Positions 1-7,698 of a DNA stretch of 64,000 nucleotides are shown piece by piece; position 1 is the first letter of the stretch, and every line of letters begins with the position of its first letter. The position numbers and the translations under genes are program-made. Source of the DNA: Ollibium composti. Lineage in GTDB: Bacteria > Pseudomonadota > Alphaproteobacteria > Rhizobiales > Rhizobiaceae. The stretch is from contig NZ_SSNY01000009.1 in NCBI RefSeq assembly GCF_004801285.1, positions 150,962 through 214,961 on the forward strand, written 5' to 3'. Below the pieces are notes generated by a model. That model saw nothing but the letters and a program-made list of their open reading frames with translations, was not told the DNA's origin and did not search any database.

Positions 1-706
1 TGTGCTGACCGGCGTGCCGGGCGACGATTCCATCAGCCGCGCCGGGCTCGAAGGCCTGACCCGCTTCCTCGTCGAGAAGACCGCGCTGGAGCCGGGCGAA
101 CCGGCCGGAGTCGACATCGACAAGGATGAACTTGCCTTCTATCCGCTGATCTACTGGCCGATCGACCCGGCCGCTCCGATGCCCGACCAGGCGGCCATCG
201 CCCGCATCGACGCCTACATGAAGCAGGGCGGCACGGTGCTGTTCGACACCCGCGACCAGTATTCCACCGGTCTCGACGCCGGCTCCTCCAGCCCGGCCAC
301 GGAGCGGCTGCGCGATATCCTTGCCAACCTCAACGTGCCGCCGCTGGAACCGGTGCCGGCCGACCATGTGCTGACCAAATCCTTCTACATCCTCCCCGAG
401 TTCCCCGGCCGTTTCAACGGCAGCCCGCTGTGGGTGGAAGCCTCCCTCGACGCTTCCAACGCCGACAACCGGCCGGTGCGCACCGGCGACGGCGTGACGC
501 CGATCATGATCACCGCCAACGACTTCGCCGGCGCCTGGGCCGTCGACGCCAACGGCGACCCGCTGCTGCCGACCGTGCCCCCGGACCCCGACCAGCGCGT
601 CTACGCGCTGCGTGCCGGCGTCAACATCGTCATGTACATGCTGACCGGCAACTACAAGTCCGACCAGGTGCATGTGCCCATCCTGCTGGAAAGGCTGGGG
701 CAGTAG
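1..706 (+). CDS. DUF4159-type membrane-associated protein, C-terminal part
   Basis: This is the 3' part of a gene that begins before the window; about 234 residues are visible, ending in TAG at 704-706. The fragment reads like a Rossmann/glutamine-amidotransferase-like fold (LTGVPGDDSISRAGLEGL near its start, then GGTVLFDTRDQ, and VYALRAGVNIVMYMLTGNYKSDQ near the end). I recognise this as the C-terminal DUF4159 region found in rhizobial proteins with a BatA-like N-terminus. The next co-directional gene at 853 codes for a matching large membrane protein, which fits the tail of a MoxR/DUF58/BatA-type operon. Its biochemical role is unknown. The identification is from memory of the family; the missing N-terminus prevents confirmation. 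Confidence 0.6.
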   Translation, partial: VLTGVPGDDSISRAGLEGLTRFLVEKTALEPGEPAGVDIDKDELAFYPLIYWPIDPAAPMPDQAAIARIDAYMKQGGTVLFDTRDQYSTGLDAGSSSPATERLRDILANLNVPPLEPVPADHVLTKSFYILPEFPGRFNGSPLWVEASLDASNADNRPVRTGDGVTPIMITANDFAGAWAVDANGDPLLPTVPPDPDQRVYALRAGVNIVMYMLTGNYKSDQVHVPILLERLGQ

Positions 707-733
707 ATGACTGAGGCTTTTGCAATCCGTCAT

Positions 734-826
734 ACCCCCACCCCTAGCCCCTCCCCTCAAGGGGGAGGGGGATTCGGGCGCGGCAGCTTCCCCTCCCCCT
801 TGAGGGGAGGGGCTAGGGGTGGGGGT
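734..826. repeat. Perfect 37-bp inverted repeat (REP-like palindrome)
   Basis: Positions 734-770 and 790-826 are exact reverse complements of 37 bases, separated by 19 bases. Each arm holds a smaller palindrome around CCCTCAAGGGGG. The element fills most of the gap between two co-directional genes, so the transcript should fold into a long hairpin between their coding regions. Related but different palindromes occur at 7568, 16608, 17096 and 29997. Confidence 0.9.
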
Positions 827-852
827 GCAGCGCCTTACCCGAAGGGTACGCC

Positions 853-2931
853 ATGAACTGGTCCGTCTCCTTCGAACCGCTGTTTTCCTGGCCGCTGGTG
901 GTCGCCGGGCTGGTGCCGCTCGCCCTTTTGGCAGTTGTCGGCCTTTGGCTTCGCCAGCGCGGCGCCTGGTTCCGGCTGGCAGCCCTTGCAGCGCTGGCGC
1001 TGGCGCTGGTCAATCCCGTCTTCCTCGACGAGCAGCGCGAACCGCTGAAAAGCGTCGTCGCGGTCGTCGTGGACCGCAGCCAGAGCCAGGACATCGGCGA
1101 CCGCGCCAAACAGACCGACGAGGCCCTTGCCGGCCTGAAGCAGCGGCTGGCGCGCTTCCCGCAATTCGACGTGCGGGTGGTGGAAGCCGGCAAGGCCGAG
1201 GCCGCCGAGGACCGCACCGAGACGCGCCTGTTTTCCGCCCTCAATGGCGCCTTCCGCGACGTGCCGCCGTCGCGCATCGGCGGTGCGGTGATGATCACCG
1301 ACGGCCAGGTGCATGATGCCCCCGCCGGAACGCCGGAGTTCGCCGCCCCGCTGCATGCGCTGATCACCGGCCACCAGCAGGAAAAGGACCGCCGCATCCG
1401 CTTCGAGAAGGCGCCGCGCTTCGGCCTCGTCGGTAAGCCGCTCGACATGACCTACCGCGTCATCGCCTCGGACGGCCAGACCGGCCCCGTCGAGGTGCGT
1501 GTCTCCGTCAACGGCGAGCAGGTGGCGCTGGAGCGCGCCTTCATCGGCCAGGAAATGCCCCTGCAGGTGACGATACCGAATGCCGGCCGCAACATCATTG
1601 AACTCGCCATCCCGAAGGAGGAAGGCGAGCTGACCGAGGCCAACAACCGGGCGATCGCACTGGTCGACGGCATCCGCGAGAACCTGCGGGTGCTGCTGGT
1701 TTCCGGCGAGCCGCATGCCGGCGAGCGGACCTGGCGCAACCTGTTGAAATCCGACGCCTCGGTCGACCTCGTCCACTTCACCATTCTCAGGCCGCCGGAA
1801 AAGCAGGACGGCACGCCGATCAACGAACTGTCGCTGATCGCCTTTCCGACGCGCGAGTTGTTCGTGGAGAAGATCGACCAGTTCGATCTCATCATCTTCG
1901 ACCGCTACCAGCACCGCGACGTATTGCCGATCCTCTACTACGACTACATCGCCGAATATGTCGAAAAGGGCGGCGCATTGCTGATCGCGGCCGGGCCAGA
2001 ATATGCCGGCCAGCAGACGATTGCCCGCACGCCGCTGATGTCGGCGCTGCCGGCGCTTCCCGACGGTAACGTCATCGACAAGGCCTTCTATCCGCGCCTG
2101 ACCGACCTCGGCAAACGCCATCCGGTGACGCGCGGCCTCGACGGCTCGGCCAGCGAACCGCCGCACTGGAGCCGCTGGTTCCGCACCATCGGCGTCGAGA
2201 ACCCGGAAGGCGAAGTGGTCATGAAGGGCGCCGACGACCGGCCGCTGCTTCTTCTCGACCGCAAGGGCGAGGGCCGCGTCGGCATGCTTCTGTCCGACCA
2301 GGGCTGGCTGTGGGCGCGCGGCTATGAAGGCGGTGGCCCGCATGTGCAGCTCTATCGCCGCATCGCCCACTGGCTGATGAAGGAACCGGAACTGGAAGAG
2401 GAGCGGTTGACCGCCGACGGCCGCGGCATGGTGCTGGAAGTGCGCCGCCAGACGATGAGCGACGATCCGGGTGCCGCGCAAGTCATCACGCCGTCCGGCA
2501 AGGCGCTGACGGTAAAGCTCGCGCAATCCGAGCCCGGCGTCTTCACCGGCTCGGTCGAAGTGCCCGAAATCGGCCTCTATCAGGTCGCCAACGGCGATCT
2601 CACCGCGCTCGCCCATGTCGGCCCGGTCAACGCGCCGGAATTCGCCGACGTCGTCTCGACCGGCAGCAGGCTGAAGCCTGCGACCGACGCCACCGGCGGC
2701 AGCGTGCGCCGGCTGGCGCGCGAGGGCTTGACCGGCAGTTCCGTCGCGCTGCCCGCCATCGTGCCCGTGCGCGCGGCGGCGCAAGCCTCCGGCGACGACT
2801 GGATCGGGCTGAGGACCACCGACGACAGCGTGCTGAAAGCGGTCAGCCGCGTGCCGCTGTTCGGCGGCTTCCTCGGCCTCGGCCTGCTGCTGCTGGCGCT
2901 TGGGTCGATGTGGTACAGGGAAGGCAGGTAG
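853..2931 (+). CDS. Large membrane protein with vWA-like and amidotransferase-like regions
   Basis: A 692-residue protein. Two hydrophobic helices lie at about residues 14-56 and one near 665-688. After the N-terminal helices comes a segment resembling a von Willebrand A strand (VVAVVVDRSQSQDIGDRA). A long extracytoplasmic region follows, then a class-I glutamine amidotransferase-like fold around residues 320-500 (GALLIAAGPEYAG, GEGRVGMLLSDQGWLWARGYEGG) without an evident catalytic Cys-His pair. This architecture fits the last gene of rhizobial MoxR/BatA-type clusters, which are thought to help assemble or stress-protect envelope complexes. The ATG at 853 follows GAAGGG and is the first good start after the palindrome. 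Function is inferred only. Confidence 0.7.
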   Translation: MNWSVSFEPLFSWPLVVAGLVPLALLAVVGLWLRQRGAWFRLAALAALALALVNPVFLDEQREPLKSVVAVVVDRSQSQDIGDRAKQTDEALAGLKQRLARFPQFDVRVVEAGKAEAAEDRTETRLFSALNGAFRDVPPSRIGGAVMITDGQVHDAPAGTPEFAAPLHALITGHQQEKDRRIRFEKAPRFGLVGKPLDMTYRVIASDGQTGPVEVRVSVNGEQVALERAFIGQEMPLQVTIPNAGRNIIELAIPKEEGELTEANNRAIALVDGIRENLRVLLVSGEPHAGERTWRNLLKSDASVDLVHFTILRPPEKQDGTPINELSLIAFPTRELFVEKIDQFDLIIFDRYQHRDVLPILYYDYIAEYVEKGGALLIAAGPEYAGQQTIARTPLMSALPALPDGNVIDKAFYPRLTDLGKRHPVTRGLDGSASEPPHWSRWFRTIGVENPEGEVVMKGADDRPLLLLDRKGEGRVGMLLSDQGWLWARGYEGGGPHVQLYRRIAHWLMKEPELEEERLTADGRGMVLEVRRQTMSDDPGAAQVITPSGKALTVKLAQSEPGVFTGSVEVPEIGLYQVANGDLTALAHVGPVNAPEFADVVSTGSRLKPATDATGGSVRRLAREGLTGSSVALPAIVPVRAAAQASGDDWIGLRTTDDSVLKAVSRVPLFGGFLGLGLLLLALGSMWYREGR

Positions 2932-3007
2932 GGCAATAGGTGAGTAAGGCAGTAGGGGAATAGGGAATAGGGAATAGGGAATAGGGAATAGGGAATAGGG
3001 AATAGGG
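2929..3007. repeat. TAG-starting tandem repeats with seven GGGAATA units
   Basis: From the stop codon TAG of the upstream gene the sequence runs in short units that each begin TAG or TAA (TAGGGCAA, TAGGTGAG, TAAGGCAG, TAGGGGAA). It then continues as seven exact GGGAATA heptamers (2956-3004) closed by GGG (3005-3007). The eight G3 tracts with 4-base spacers meet the simple G-quadruplex pattern. A related array lies inverted at 3059-3127. Confidence 0.92.
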
Positions 3008-3058
3008 CTGCGAACTGATCGTATGTCGCTATTCAAGAGCGAAAATCACTTCCGCATT

Positions 3059-3127
3059 GATTCCCTTATTCCCTTATTCCCCTACTCACTTACTCACTTA
3101 CTGCCCTATTCACCTACTGCCCTACTC
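3059..3127. repeat. Inverted octamer array ending at the clpS stop codon
   Basis: Read on the minus strand from the clpS stop, the units are TAGGGCAG, TAGGTGAA, TAGGGCAG, TAAGTGAG, TAAGTGAG, TAGGGGAA, TAAGGGAA, TAAGGGAA, a period of 8. The unit set matches the array at 2929-3007 in opposite orientation. In both arrays the first TAG is the stop codon of the adjacent gene, and the 7/8-base period places further stops in all frames. Confidence 0.9.
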
Positions 3128-3460
3128 CTCCGGCTCCACCGTGAACATCAGCGGATAGCCGGCCGCCTTGCCGGCGTCGGTGGCGCGGGTGGCCTTGGTT
3201 TCGGCGACGTCTTTCGTGAAGACGGCGACCACGCACACGCCGCGCCGGTGCGCGGTGATCATGACGCGATGCGCCTGGTCCTCGCTCATGCGAAACTCGG
3301 CCTTGAGCACCCGCACGACGAATTCGCGCGGCGTGAAGTCGTCGTTGAGCAGGATGACCTTGTAGAGTTTCGGCCGCTCGACCTTCGGCTTGCTGCGCAC
3401 GCGCGGCTTGACGACGGTGTCGCCGCCCTCGCCTGCCATGCGTGCAAAATCACTGCTCAC
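3122..3460 (-). CDS. clpS: ATP-dependent Clp protease adaptor ClpS
   Basis: A 112-residue cytosolic adaptor that delivers N-end-rule substrates to ClpA/ClpP. The core signature is visible (LYKVILLNDDFTPREFVV at about residues 32-49, then HRVMITAHRRGVCVVAVF), including the NDD acidic pair and the His-rich helix of the N-degron pocket. The N-terminus has a longer basic extension (about 28 residues) than enterobacterial ClpS. Length is normal for alphaproteobacteria. No clpA follows downstream; the gene is convergent with the membrane-protein gene at 853 and its stop codon begins the octamer array. Identification is secure. Confidence 0.96.
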   Translation of the reverse strand: MSSDFARMAGEGGDTVVKPRVRSKPKVERPKLYKVILLNDDFTPREFVVRVLKAEFRMSEDQAHRVMITAHRRGVCVVAVFTKDVAETKATRATDAGKAAGYPLMFTVEPEE

Positions 3461-3572
3461 GATCCGATCCGGTTTCCGCCGGCAAAAAGTCGCCCGGCCA
3501 CGGCTGGATCATAGCATAATTCGACGACGGCTTTGGGGTTCCCGGCCAGGCCGATCGCATGCGGGCAAAGCA

Positions 3573-3602
3573 AAAGGCCGGCCCGACGACGGACCGGCCT
3601 TT
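3573..3602 (-). terminator. Rho-independent terminator after the His-rich gene
   Basis: AAAGGCCGG (3573-3581) pairs with CCGGCCTTT (3594-3602). On the minus strand the stem is followed by TTTTG. It lies 22 bases after the stop codon of the small histidine-rich gene. Confidence 0.75.
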
Positions 3603-3624
3603 GCCTCGCAGCGAGGTGGTGCGA

Positions 3625-3834
3625 TCAGTACTTGGGAGCGCTGGCGTGCTTCTTGTGATGCATGATCTTCTTGTGGTGCACGACGTGATGGGTCTTGCGA
3701 TGCGCGACATGATGGACCTTGTGGTGATGCACGATGGGGTGCTTGTGGTGCAACATGGCGGCATCCGCGCTGGCAATCGGCGAAAGCGCGAAAGCGACGG
3801 CGAGGCCCAAAGCGGGCAGAATGATCTTCTTCAT
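3625..3834 (-). CDS. Small exported histidine/lysine-rich protein
   Basis: A 69-residue protein with a clear signal peptide (MKKIILPALGLAVAFALSPI, probable cleavage after SADA). The mature part of about 44 residues is nearly all His, Lys and Val, with repeated HHK and VHH groups. Such a chain could buffer protons or bind metal in the periplasm; this is inferred from composition only. The signal peptide is strikingly similar to that of the neighbour at 3967-4218, so the two may be paralogues. A terminator follows at once. The ATG at 3834 is preceded by a purine-rich stretch. Confidence 0.75.
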   Translation of the reverse strand: MKKIILPALGLAVAFALSPIASADAAMLHHKHPIVHHHKVHHVAHRKTHHVVHHKKIMHHKKHASAPKY

Positions 3835-3966
3835 GGCTCGGTTCCTGTCTGTCTTGGTCGATAATGAGGGCGGAGGGGCGCGGGTCAGGGAGGCAAGGCG
3901 CGGCGGGTCGGCCGCCGCGCCTGGTTGTGTCGCGGAGCTTCCATGCGCCGCGATGCAGGCGGCTGC

Positions 3967-4218
3967 CTACATCGTCTTCTTGGCGTCGGTCTTCTTCGGA
4001 GCGGCCTTCTTGATGATCTTCTTGTGCGCCGGGGCGCGCTTGTGGATCTTCTTCTTCACCACCTTCTTGACCGGCGTCGCAGCAGCGGCGGTGTTGGCCG
4101 TCGTCGTGCTGGAGGAGGTGGCGGCGCTGGTGGCGGCCGCGTTGGCGGTGCTCACCATCGGCACCGAGAAAGCCATGGCGACGGCGAGGCCGAGGGCGGA
4201 AAGCAGGGTCTTGTTCAT
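3967..4218 (-). CDS. Small exported Lys/Ala-rich protein
   Basis: An 83-residue protein. The signal peptide [20 protein letters not shown] is followed by an Ala/Thr/Ser-rich linker and a strongly basic C-terminus (KKVVKKKIHKRAPAHKKII and on). Composition and size recall acid-shock (Asr-like) periplasmic proteins, though this is an analogy and not demonstrated homology. I chose the ATG at 4218 because it opens the signal peptide; the longer open frame upstream overlaps the gene at 4251. It lies between two other small exported-protein genes and downstream of a divergent two-component system. Confidence 0.72.
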   Translation of the reverse strand: MNKTLLSALGLAVAMAFSVPMVSTANAAATSAATSSSTTTANTAAAATPVKKVVKKKIHKRAPAHKKIIKKAAPKKTDAKKTM

Positions 4219-4250
4219 GGGTTCGTTCCTTTCGCGCAGGCTGAAGGGGA

Positions 4251-4550
4251 TCACCGGTCGGGATCGACCGGCGTCACCCCAAGGAGCTTCAGCGCATTGG
4301 CGAACATCCTGATTCCCTGTGCCTGCTTTCTTTCGGCACAGTAACGGACCGCCTTCTTCTGAAGCGCCTTCGCCTCGGCGGCCTGCACCGCCTTGGCATG
4401 GGTTTCGATGGCTTCGTCGACCTGTCGACTGAGCCGACTGCAGAGCTCGTTCCGGGTGAGGCTGACCTTGGTGTGCGACTGCACGGGCGCGGCGATGGCG
4501 AACGACGTGGCGACAAGCATTCCCATCAGGACGACCGAAATTGCACGCAT
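4251..4550 (-). CDS. Small exported protein with a conserved Cys pair, unknown function
   Basis: A 99-residue product starting at the ATG at 4550. The N-terminus MRAISVVLMGMLVATSFAIA is a signal peptide. The mature part is helical and charged (CSRLSRQVDEAIETHAKAVQ, then ...YCAERKQAQGIRMFANALKLLG) with two cysteines. I do not recognise the family. The gene is first in a run of three small exported-protein genes on the minus strand, 213 bases from the divergently transcribed response regulator. Confidence 0.65.
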   Translation of the reverse strand: MRAISVVLMGMLVATSFAIAAPVQSHTKVSLTRNELCSRLSRQVDEAIETHAKAVQAAEAKALQKKAVRYCAERKQAQGIRMFANALKLLGVTPVDPDR

Positions 4551-4763
4551 GGCCGGTTTCCAAAGTCCGGAACGATTTGCCGCGACCGCTCGTCTGACCG
4601 CGACGGCACCGTTATGCCGTTGATTCTTTTCGCTGGTTTTTCCGGTTTGTTGAATTTTGTTTCTGGATTGTTTCTGCCGCGCCAATGGCGCGCGAGCGGC
4701 CTAAAATATGCCCGAAATGCGGCGGCAAGGACAGTTGCGCAACGGAGCCGCACAGCTGCCTCG
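4551..4763. promoter_or_regulatory. Divergent intergenic region, probable shared promoter region
   Basis: 213 bases lie between the small exported-protein gene (minus) and the response regulator (plus). The stretch 4621-4680 is unusually T-rich for this window and holds near-repeats of GGTTTGTTG, GAATTTTGTTTCTG and GGATTGTTTCTG, which could be regulator sites. I cannot place a specific promoter. Confidence 0.35.
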
Positions 4764-5483
4764 ATGAAAGCAGAACCGCATATTCTGGTCGTGGACGACG
4801 ACAAGGGCATCCGCGACCTCTTGCAGGAATTCTTCCGCAAGCGCGGGCTCACCGCCTCCGTTGCCGGCGACGGCGCCGAGATGGAGGCCGTCATGCGCCG
4901 GGCCACGATCGATCTCGTCGTGCTCGACGTCATGCTGCCCGGCAGGAGCGGACTGGACCTGTGCCGGGAGCTGAGGGCGCGCAACGCCTCGATCCCCATC
5001 ATCATGCTGACGGCGGTCAACGAAACCACCGACCGGGTCGTCGGGCTGGAAATGGGCGCCGACGACTACGTGCCGAAGCCCTTCGATCCGCGCGAACTGC
5101 TCGCCCGCATCCGCGCCGTGTTGAGGCGCAATGGCGGCGGCGAAGCCAAACGCCTGCCGCAACGCCAGATCTGGCGCTTCGCCGGCTGGACGATGGACTG
5201 CTCACGCCGTCGGCTGGTTGCGCCCGGCGACGTGCGCGTGGACCTGACGGCGGCGGAGTTCAACCTGCTCGCCACCTTCGTGCGCAGCGCCCAGCGCGTG
5301 CTCACCCGCGACCAGCTGATCGAATTGTCCGGCGGCGACGGCGCCATCAGCTACGACCGCTCGATCGACATCCTCGTCAGCCGCCTGCGGCGCAAGATGG
5401 AGGATGATCCGAAATCGCCGAAGCTGATCCAGACCGTGCGCAGCGGCGGCTACCAGTTCATCCCCGAAGCGGTCGCCGAATGA
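4764..5483 (+). CDS. OmpR-family response regulator
   Basis: A 239-residue two-domain regulator. The receiver has the acidic pocket VVDDDK (D11-D12), phospho-acceptor D55 in LVVLDVMLPG, and the KPFDPRELLARI lysine motif. The C-terminal winged helix shows LTAAEFNLLATFV, then RSIDILVSRLRRKMEDDPKSP and TVRSGGYQF. The ATG at 4764 begins exactly at the receiver fold; longer upstream frames add no domain. The stop codon overlaps the start of the kinase gene by four bases (ATGA), so the two are translationally coupled. It is closest in style to OmpR, and likely controls the divergent small exported proteins (inference). Confidence 0.92.
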   Translation: MKAEPHILVVDDDKGIRDLLQEFFRKRGLTASVAGDGAEMEAVMRRATIDLVVLDVMLPGRSGLDLCRELRARNASIPIIMLTAVNETTDRVVGLEMGADDYVPKPFDPRELLARIRAVLRRNGGGEAKRLPQRQIWRFAGWTMDCSRRRLVAPGDVRVDLTAAEFNLLATFVRSAQRVLTRDQLIELSGGDGAISYDRSIDILVSRLRRKMEDDPKSPKLIQTVRSGGYQFIPEAVAE

Positions 5484-6889
5484 GACGCTTCCTGCCGCAG
5501 ACCCTGCCCGCCTGGGTGCTGCTCATCGTCATCGCCGGCCTGCTCGCCGGACAGGTCGCAACCCTCTACATCGTGGCGCAGGACCGCGCCGCCTCCAGCG
5601 ACGTGGTCAACTACTACCGGCTGAACGAGCGCGCCTTCTCCATCGTACAACTCATGCGGCAGCTGCCGCCGGAAGAGCGCCGGCAGATGGCTTTCGGCAT
5701 GTCCAACCCCGACTATGCGCTGGCCGTCGCCGACCAGCCGGCAGTGGCCTCGCCGATCGCCCAGGACGACCAGCTGGCCGAACTGGAGGACATATTGGTG
5801 GGACGGCTGTCGAAGTTCGGCGTCACCCAGGCGAGGGTTCGGCGCGATCCCGCCACGTTGGACGACAAGGTGCCACATCACCGCCCCGAAGACTCCGAGA
5901 TCGGCGAAGTCGAGGGCGAATTGCTGGCGCTCGCCGCCGGCTTCGCCCGCAGCGACAAGCTGACCGCCTCCATCCAGTTCGCGGACGGGCAGTGGCTGAA
6001 CTTTACCGAGCCGATCATTCCGCCCGGACCGGTGCTGTCGCTCGCGAGCCTGCCGCTCTATGCGGTGGTGGCGGCACTCGTCGCCGCGATGGCCGTATGG
6101 GCGATCAGGAGACTGACAGCGCCTTACCGTATCATGGAAAGCGCCGTCCGCCGCATCGGCGACGACCTGAAAAGTCAACCCCTCGACGAGACCGGCAGCC
6201 GCGAAATCCGTAGCGCCGCGCACGCCATCAACACCATGCAGGCGAGGCTGCGCGCCTATGTCGAAGACCGCGAGCAGCTTGCCGCGGCACTCGCCCACGA
6301 CCTGCGAACGCCGCTGACGCGCATGCGGCTCAGGCTGTCGCTGCTGCGCAGTTCCGGCGTGCGGACGGCCCTTGCCGCCGATCTTGCCGACGTCGAAGCC
6401 ATCGCCAGCTCGGTCATCGATTTCGCCACATTCGAGGTGGCCGAGGAAGCCAGCGAACGCGTCGACCTCCTGTCGCTGGTGGAATCGGTGGCGGACGGCT
6501 ACCGGCAGGCGACGCTGGAAGACGGCGCCGTGCAAGCGCGCGAACTGGTCTGCGAAGCGCGTCCCATCGCGCTGAAACGCTGCATCGCCAATCTGGTGCA
6601 GAACGCCATCGCCTACGGCAAGCAGGCCGAGATCGGCCTTGCCCGGTCGGGGGATTTCGCCGTCGTTTCGGTCCGCGACGCCGGCCCCGGCATTCCGCAG
6701 GCACGGCTGGACGCCGTGTTTTCGCCCTTCGTGCGGCTGGAGGCCTCGCGCAACCGCGAAACCGGCGGGCTCGGCCTCGGCCTCACCATCGCCCGCAACA
6801 TCGCCCGCGCCGCCGGCGGCGAGATCGTGCTCGCCAATCATCCCGAAGGCGGCTTGCTGGCGGAACTGCGGCTGCCGCTGGCGGCATGA
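5480..6889 (+). CDS. EnvZ-like sensor histidine kinase
   Basis: A 469-residue inner-membrane kinase. Transmembrane segments lie at about 11-32 and 190-210 with a periplasmic sensor of about 155 residues between them. A HAMP linker follows, then the H-box LAHDLRTPLTRMR with H273, the N-box LVQNAIAYG, G1 box DAGPGIP and G2 box GGLGLGLTIARN. It overlaps the regulator gene by four bases. EnvZ/OmpR-type pairs sense osmolarity, acid or envelope state; the signal here is unknown. A hairpin at 6899 separates it from the convergent hydrolase gene. Confidence 0.92.
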   Translation: MRRFLPQTLPAWVLLIVIAGLLAGQVATLYIVAQDRAASSDVVNYYRLNERAFSIVQLMRQLPPEERRQMAFGMSNPDYALAVADQPAVASPIAQDDQLAELEDILVGRLSKFGVTQARVRRDPATLDDKVPHHRPEDSEIGEVEGELLALAAGFARSDKLTASIQFADGQWLNFTEPIIPPGPVLSLASLPLYAVVAALVAAMAVWAIRRLTAPYRIMESAVRRIGDDLKSQPLDETGSREIRSAAHAINTMQARLRAYVEDREQLAAALAHDLRTPLTRMRLRLSLLRSSGVRTALAADLADVEAIASSVIDFATFEVAEEASERVDLLSLVESVADGYRQATLEDGAVQARELVCEARPIALKRCIANLVQNAIAYGKQAEIGLARSGDFAVVSVRDAGPGIPQARLDAVFSPFVRLEASRNRETGGLGLGLTIARNIARAAGGEIVLANHPEGGLLAELRLPLAA

Positions 6890-6898
6890 CGAGGCTTC

Positions 6899-6923
6899 CT
6901 TCTCCCCGCTTACGGGGGAGAAG
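6899..6923. terminator. Hairpin between convergent genes
   Basis: CTTCTCCCCG (6899-6908) pairs with CGGGGGAGAAG (6913-6923), with one bulged G. There is no clear U-tract, so it may act as a stabilising or REP-type hairpin more than an intrinsic terminator. It shares the CTCCCCG/CGGGGAG core with the palindromes at 7568 and 16608. Confidence 0.5.
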
Positions 6924-6932
6924 AAGATAGCC

Positions 6933-7553
6933 TCACGCGCCCGTCCAATCGGCAACGGCCGATGCCGCCTGCCCGAGATTGTCGTCCAGCGTCACACCGT
7001 CCGCCTTCCGCGGCTTCAGGTCATGGTCACCCTCGAACCAGTGCAACGCGATGGCCGCCGAGAGATCATAACCGGCCACTTCCTCGCGCGTGCCGAACGG
7101 ATCGCGCGTGCCCTGGCAGATCAGCGCCGGACAGCGCAGTGTCTCGAGATGCGCGGTGCGAAGCTTTTCAGGTGAGCCCGGCGGGTGGAAGGGATAGCCG
7201 AGGCAGACCAGCCCGGCGATCTTGCCCGCCCGGTGGAGGTCGTCTGCGACCATCGAGGCGACGCGCCCTCCCAGCGACTTGCCGCCGATCAGCAGCCTGC
7301 CTTGCGGCGCCAGGGCGTCGACGACCGCGCGATATTCGTCCAGAAGCTTCTCGGCGCGCGGCGGCGGCTTGCGCTGGCCGGTCCGCCGCGCCGCCATGTA
7401 GGCGAACTCGAAGCGGGCGACCCGGATGCCCTGCCCGGCCAGCTTCGCAGCCATGGTGTTCATCCAGTCCGAATCCATCGGCGCGCCGGCGCCATGGGCA
7501 AGCAGCAGCGTGGTCGAGGCGTCGCGCGGATCGCTGAAAAGGAAATCATGCAT
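6933..7553 (-). CDS. Alpha/beta hydrolase of the Tex30/KANL3 type
   Basis: A 206-residue hydrolase. It shows LLLAHGAGAPMDS near the start, the nucleophile elbow GGKSLGGRVAS, LVCLGYPFHPPG, and a C-terminal segment (GTRDPFGTREEV, then FEGDHDL) that supplies the acid and the catalytic His. This is the pattern of the KANL3/Tex30 dienelactone-hydrolase-like family, whose substrates are unknown. The ATG at 7553 has GGGGAG seven bases upstream; a longer frame to 7583 lacks a ribosome site. The gene stands alone between palindromic repeats. Confidence 0.82.
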   Translation of the reverse strand: MHDFLFSDPRDASTTLLLAHGAGAPMDSDWMNTMAAKLAGQGIRVARFEFAYMAARRTGQRKPPPRAEKLLDEYRAVVDALAPQGRLLIGGKSLGGRVASMVADDLHRAGKIAGLVCLGYPFHPPGSPEKLRTAHLETLRCPALICQGTRDPFGTREEVAGYDLSAAIALHWFEGDHDLKPRKADGVTLDDNLGQAASAVADWTGA

Positions 7554-7567
7554 CACGGCTCCCCTTT

Positions 7568-7692
7568 CCTTCTCCCCGTTCACGGGGAGAAGGTGTCACG
7601 AAGTGACGGATGAGGGGCAGCGCCAACATCGCAGAACTTGGCGCCGCCCCTCACCTGCCTGCCGGCATCCTCTCCCCGTAAACGGGCGAGGA
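7568..7692. repeat. Degenerate REP-like palindrome cluster
   Basis: CCTTCTCCCCG (7568-7578) and CGGGGAGAAGG (7583-7593) form a perfect 11-bp hairpin. Further on, TGAGGGGCAGCGCC near 7611 partly pairs with GGCGCCGCCCCTCA near 7640, and a weaker CTCTCCCCG/CGGGCGAG pair lies at 7670-7690. The block fills the gap between the hydrolase and choV. Confidence 0.7.
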
Positions 7693-7698
7693 CAGCTG

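Noticed and set aside
2956..3007. CRISPR array
   Set aside because: The heptamer units are far too short and there are no unique spacers; it is a simple tandem repeat. No cas genes occur in the window.
835..3036. A 733-residue open frame on the minus strand opposite the membrane-protein gene
   Set aside because: It mirrors codon-biased GC3 of the real plus-strand gene, has repeat-derived N-terminal residues and no family resemblance.
4398..4763. 122-residue N-terminal extension of the OmpR-like regulator
   Set aside because: It is antisense to the small exported-protein gene and carries no domain; the receiver begins exactly at the ATG at 4764.
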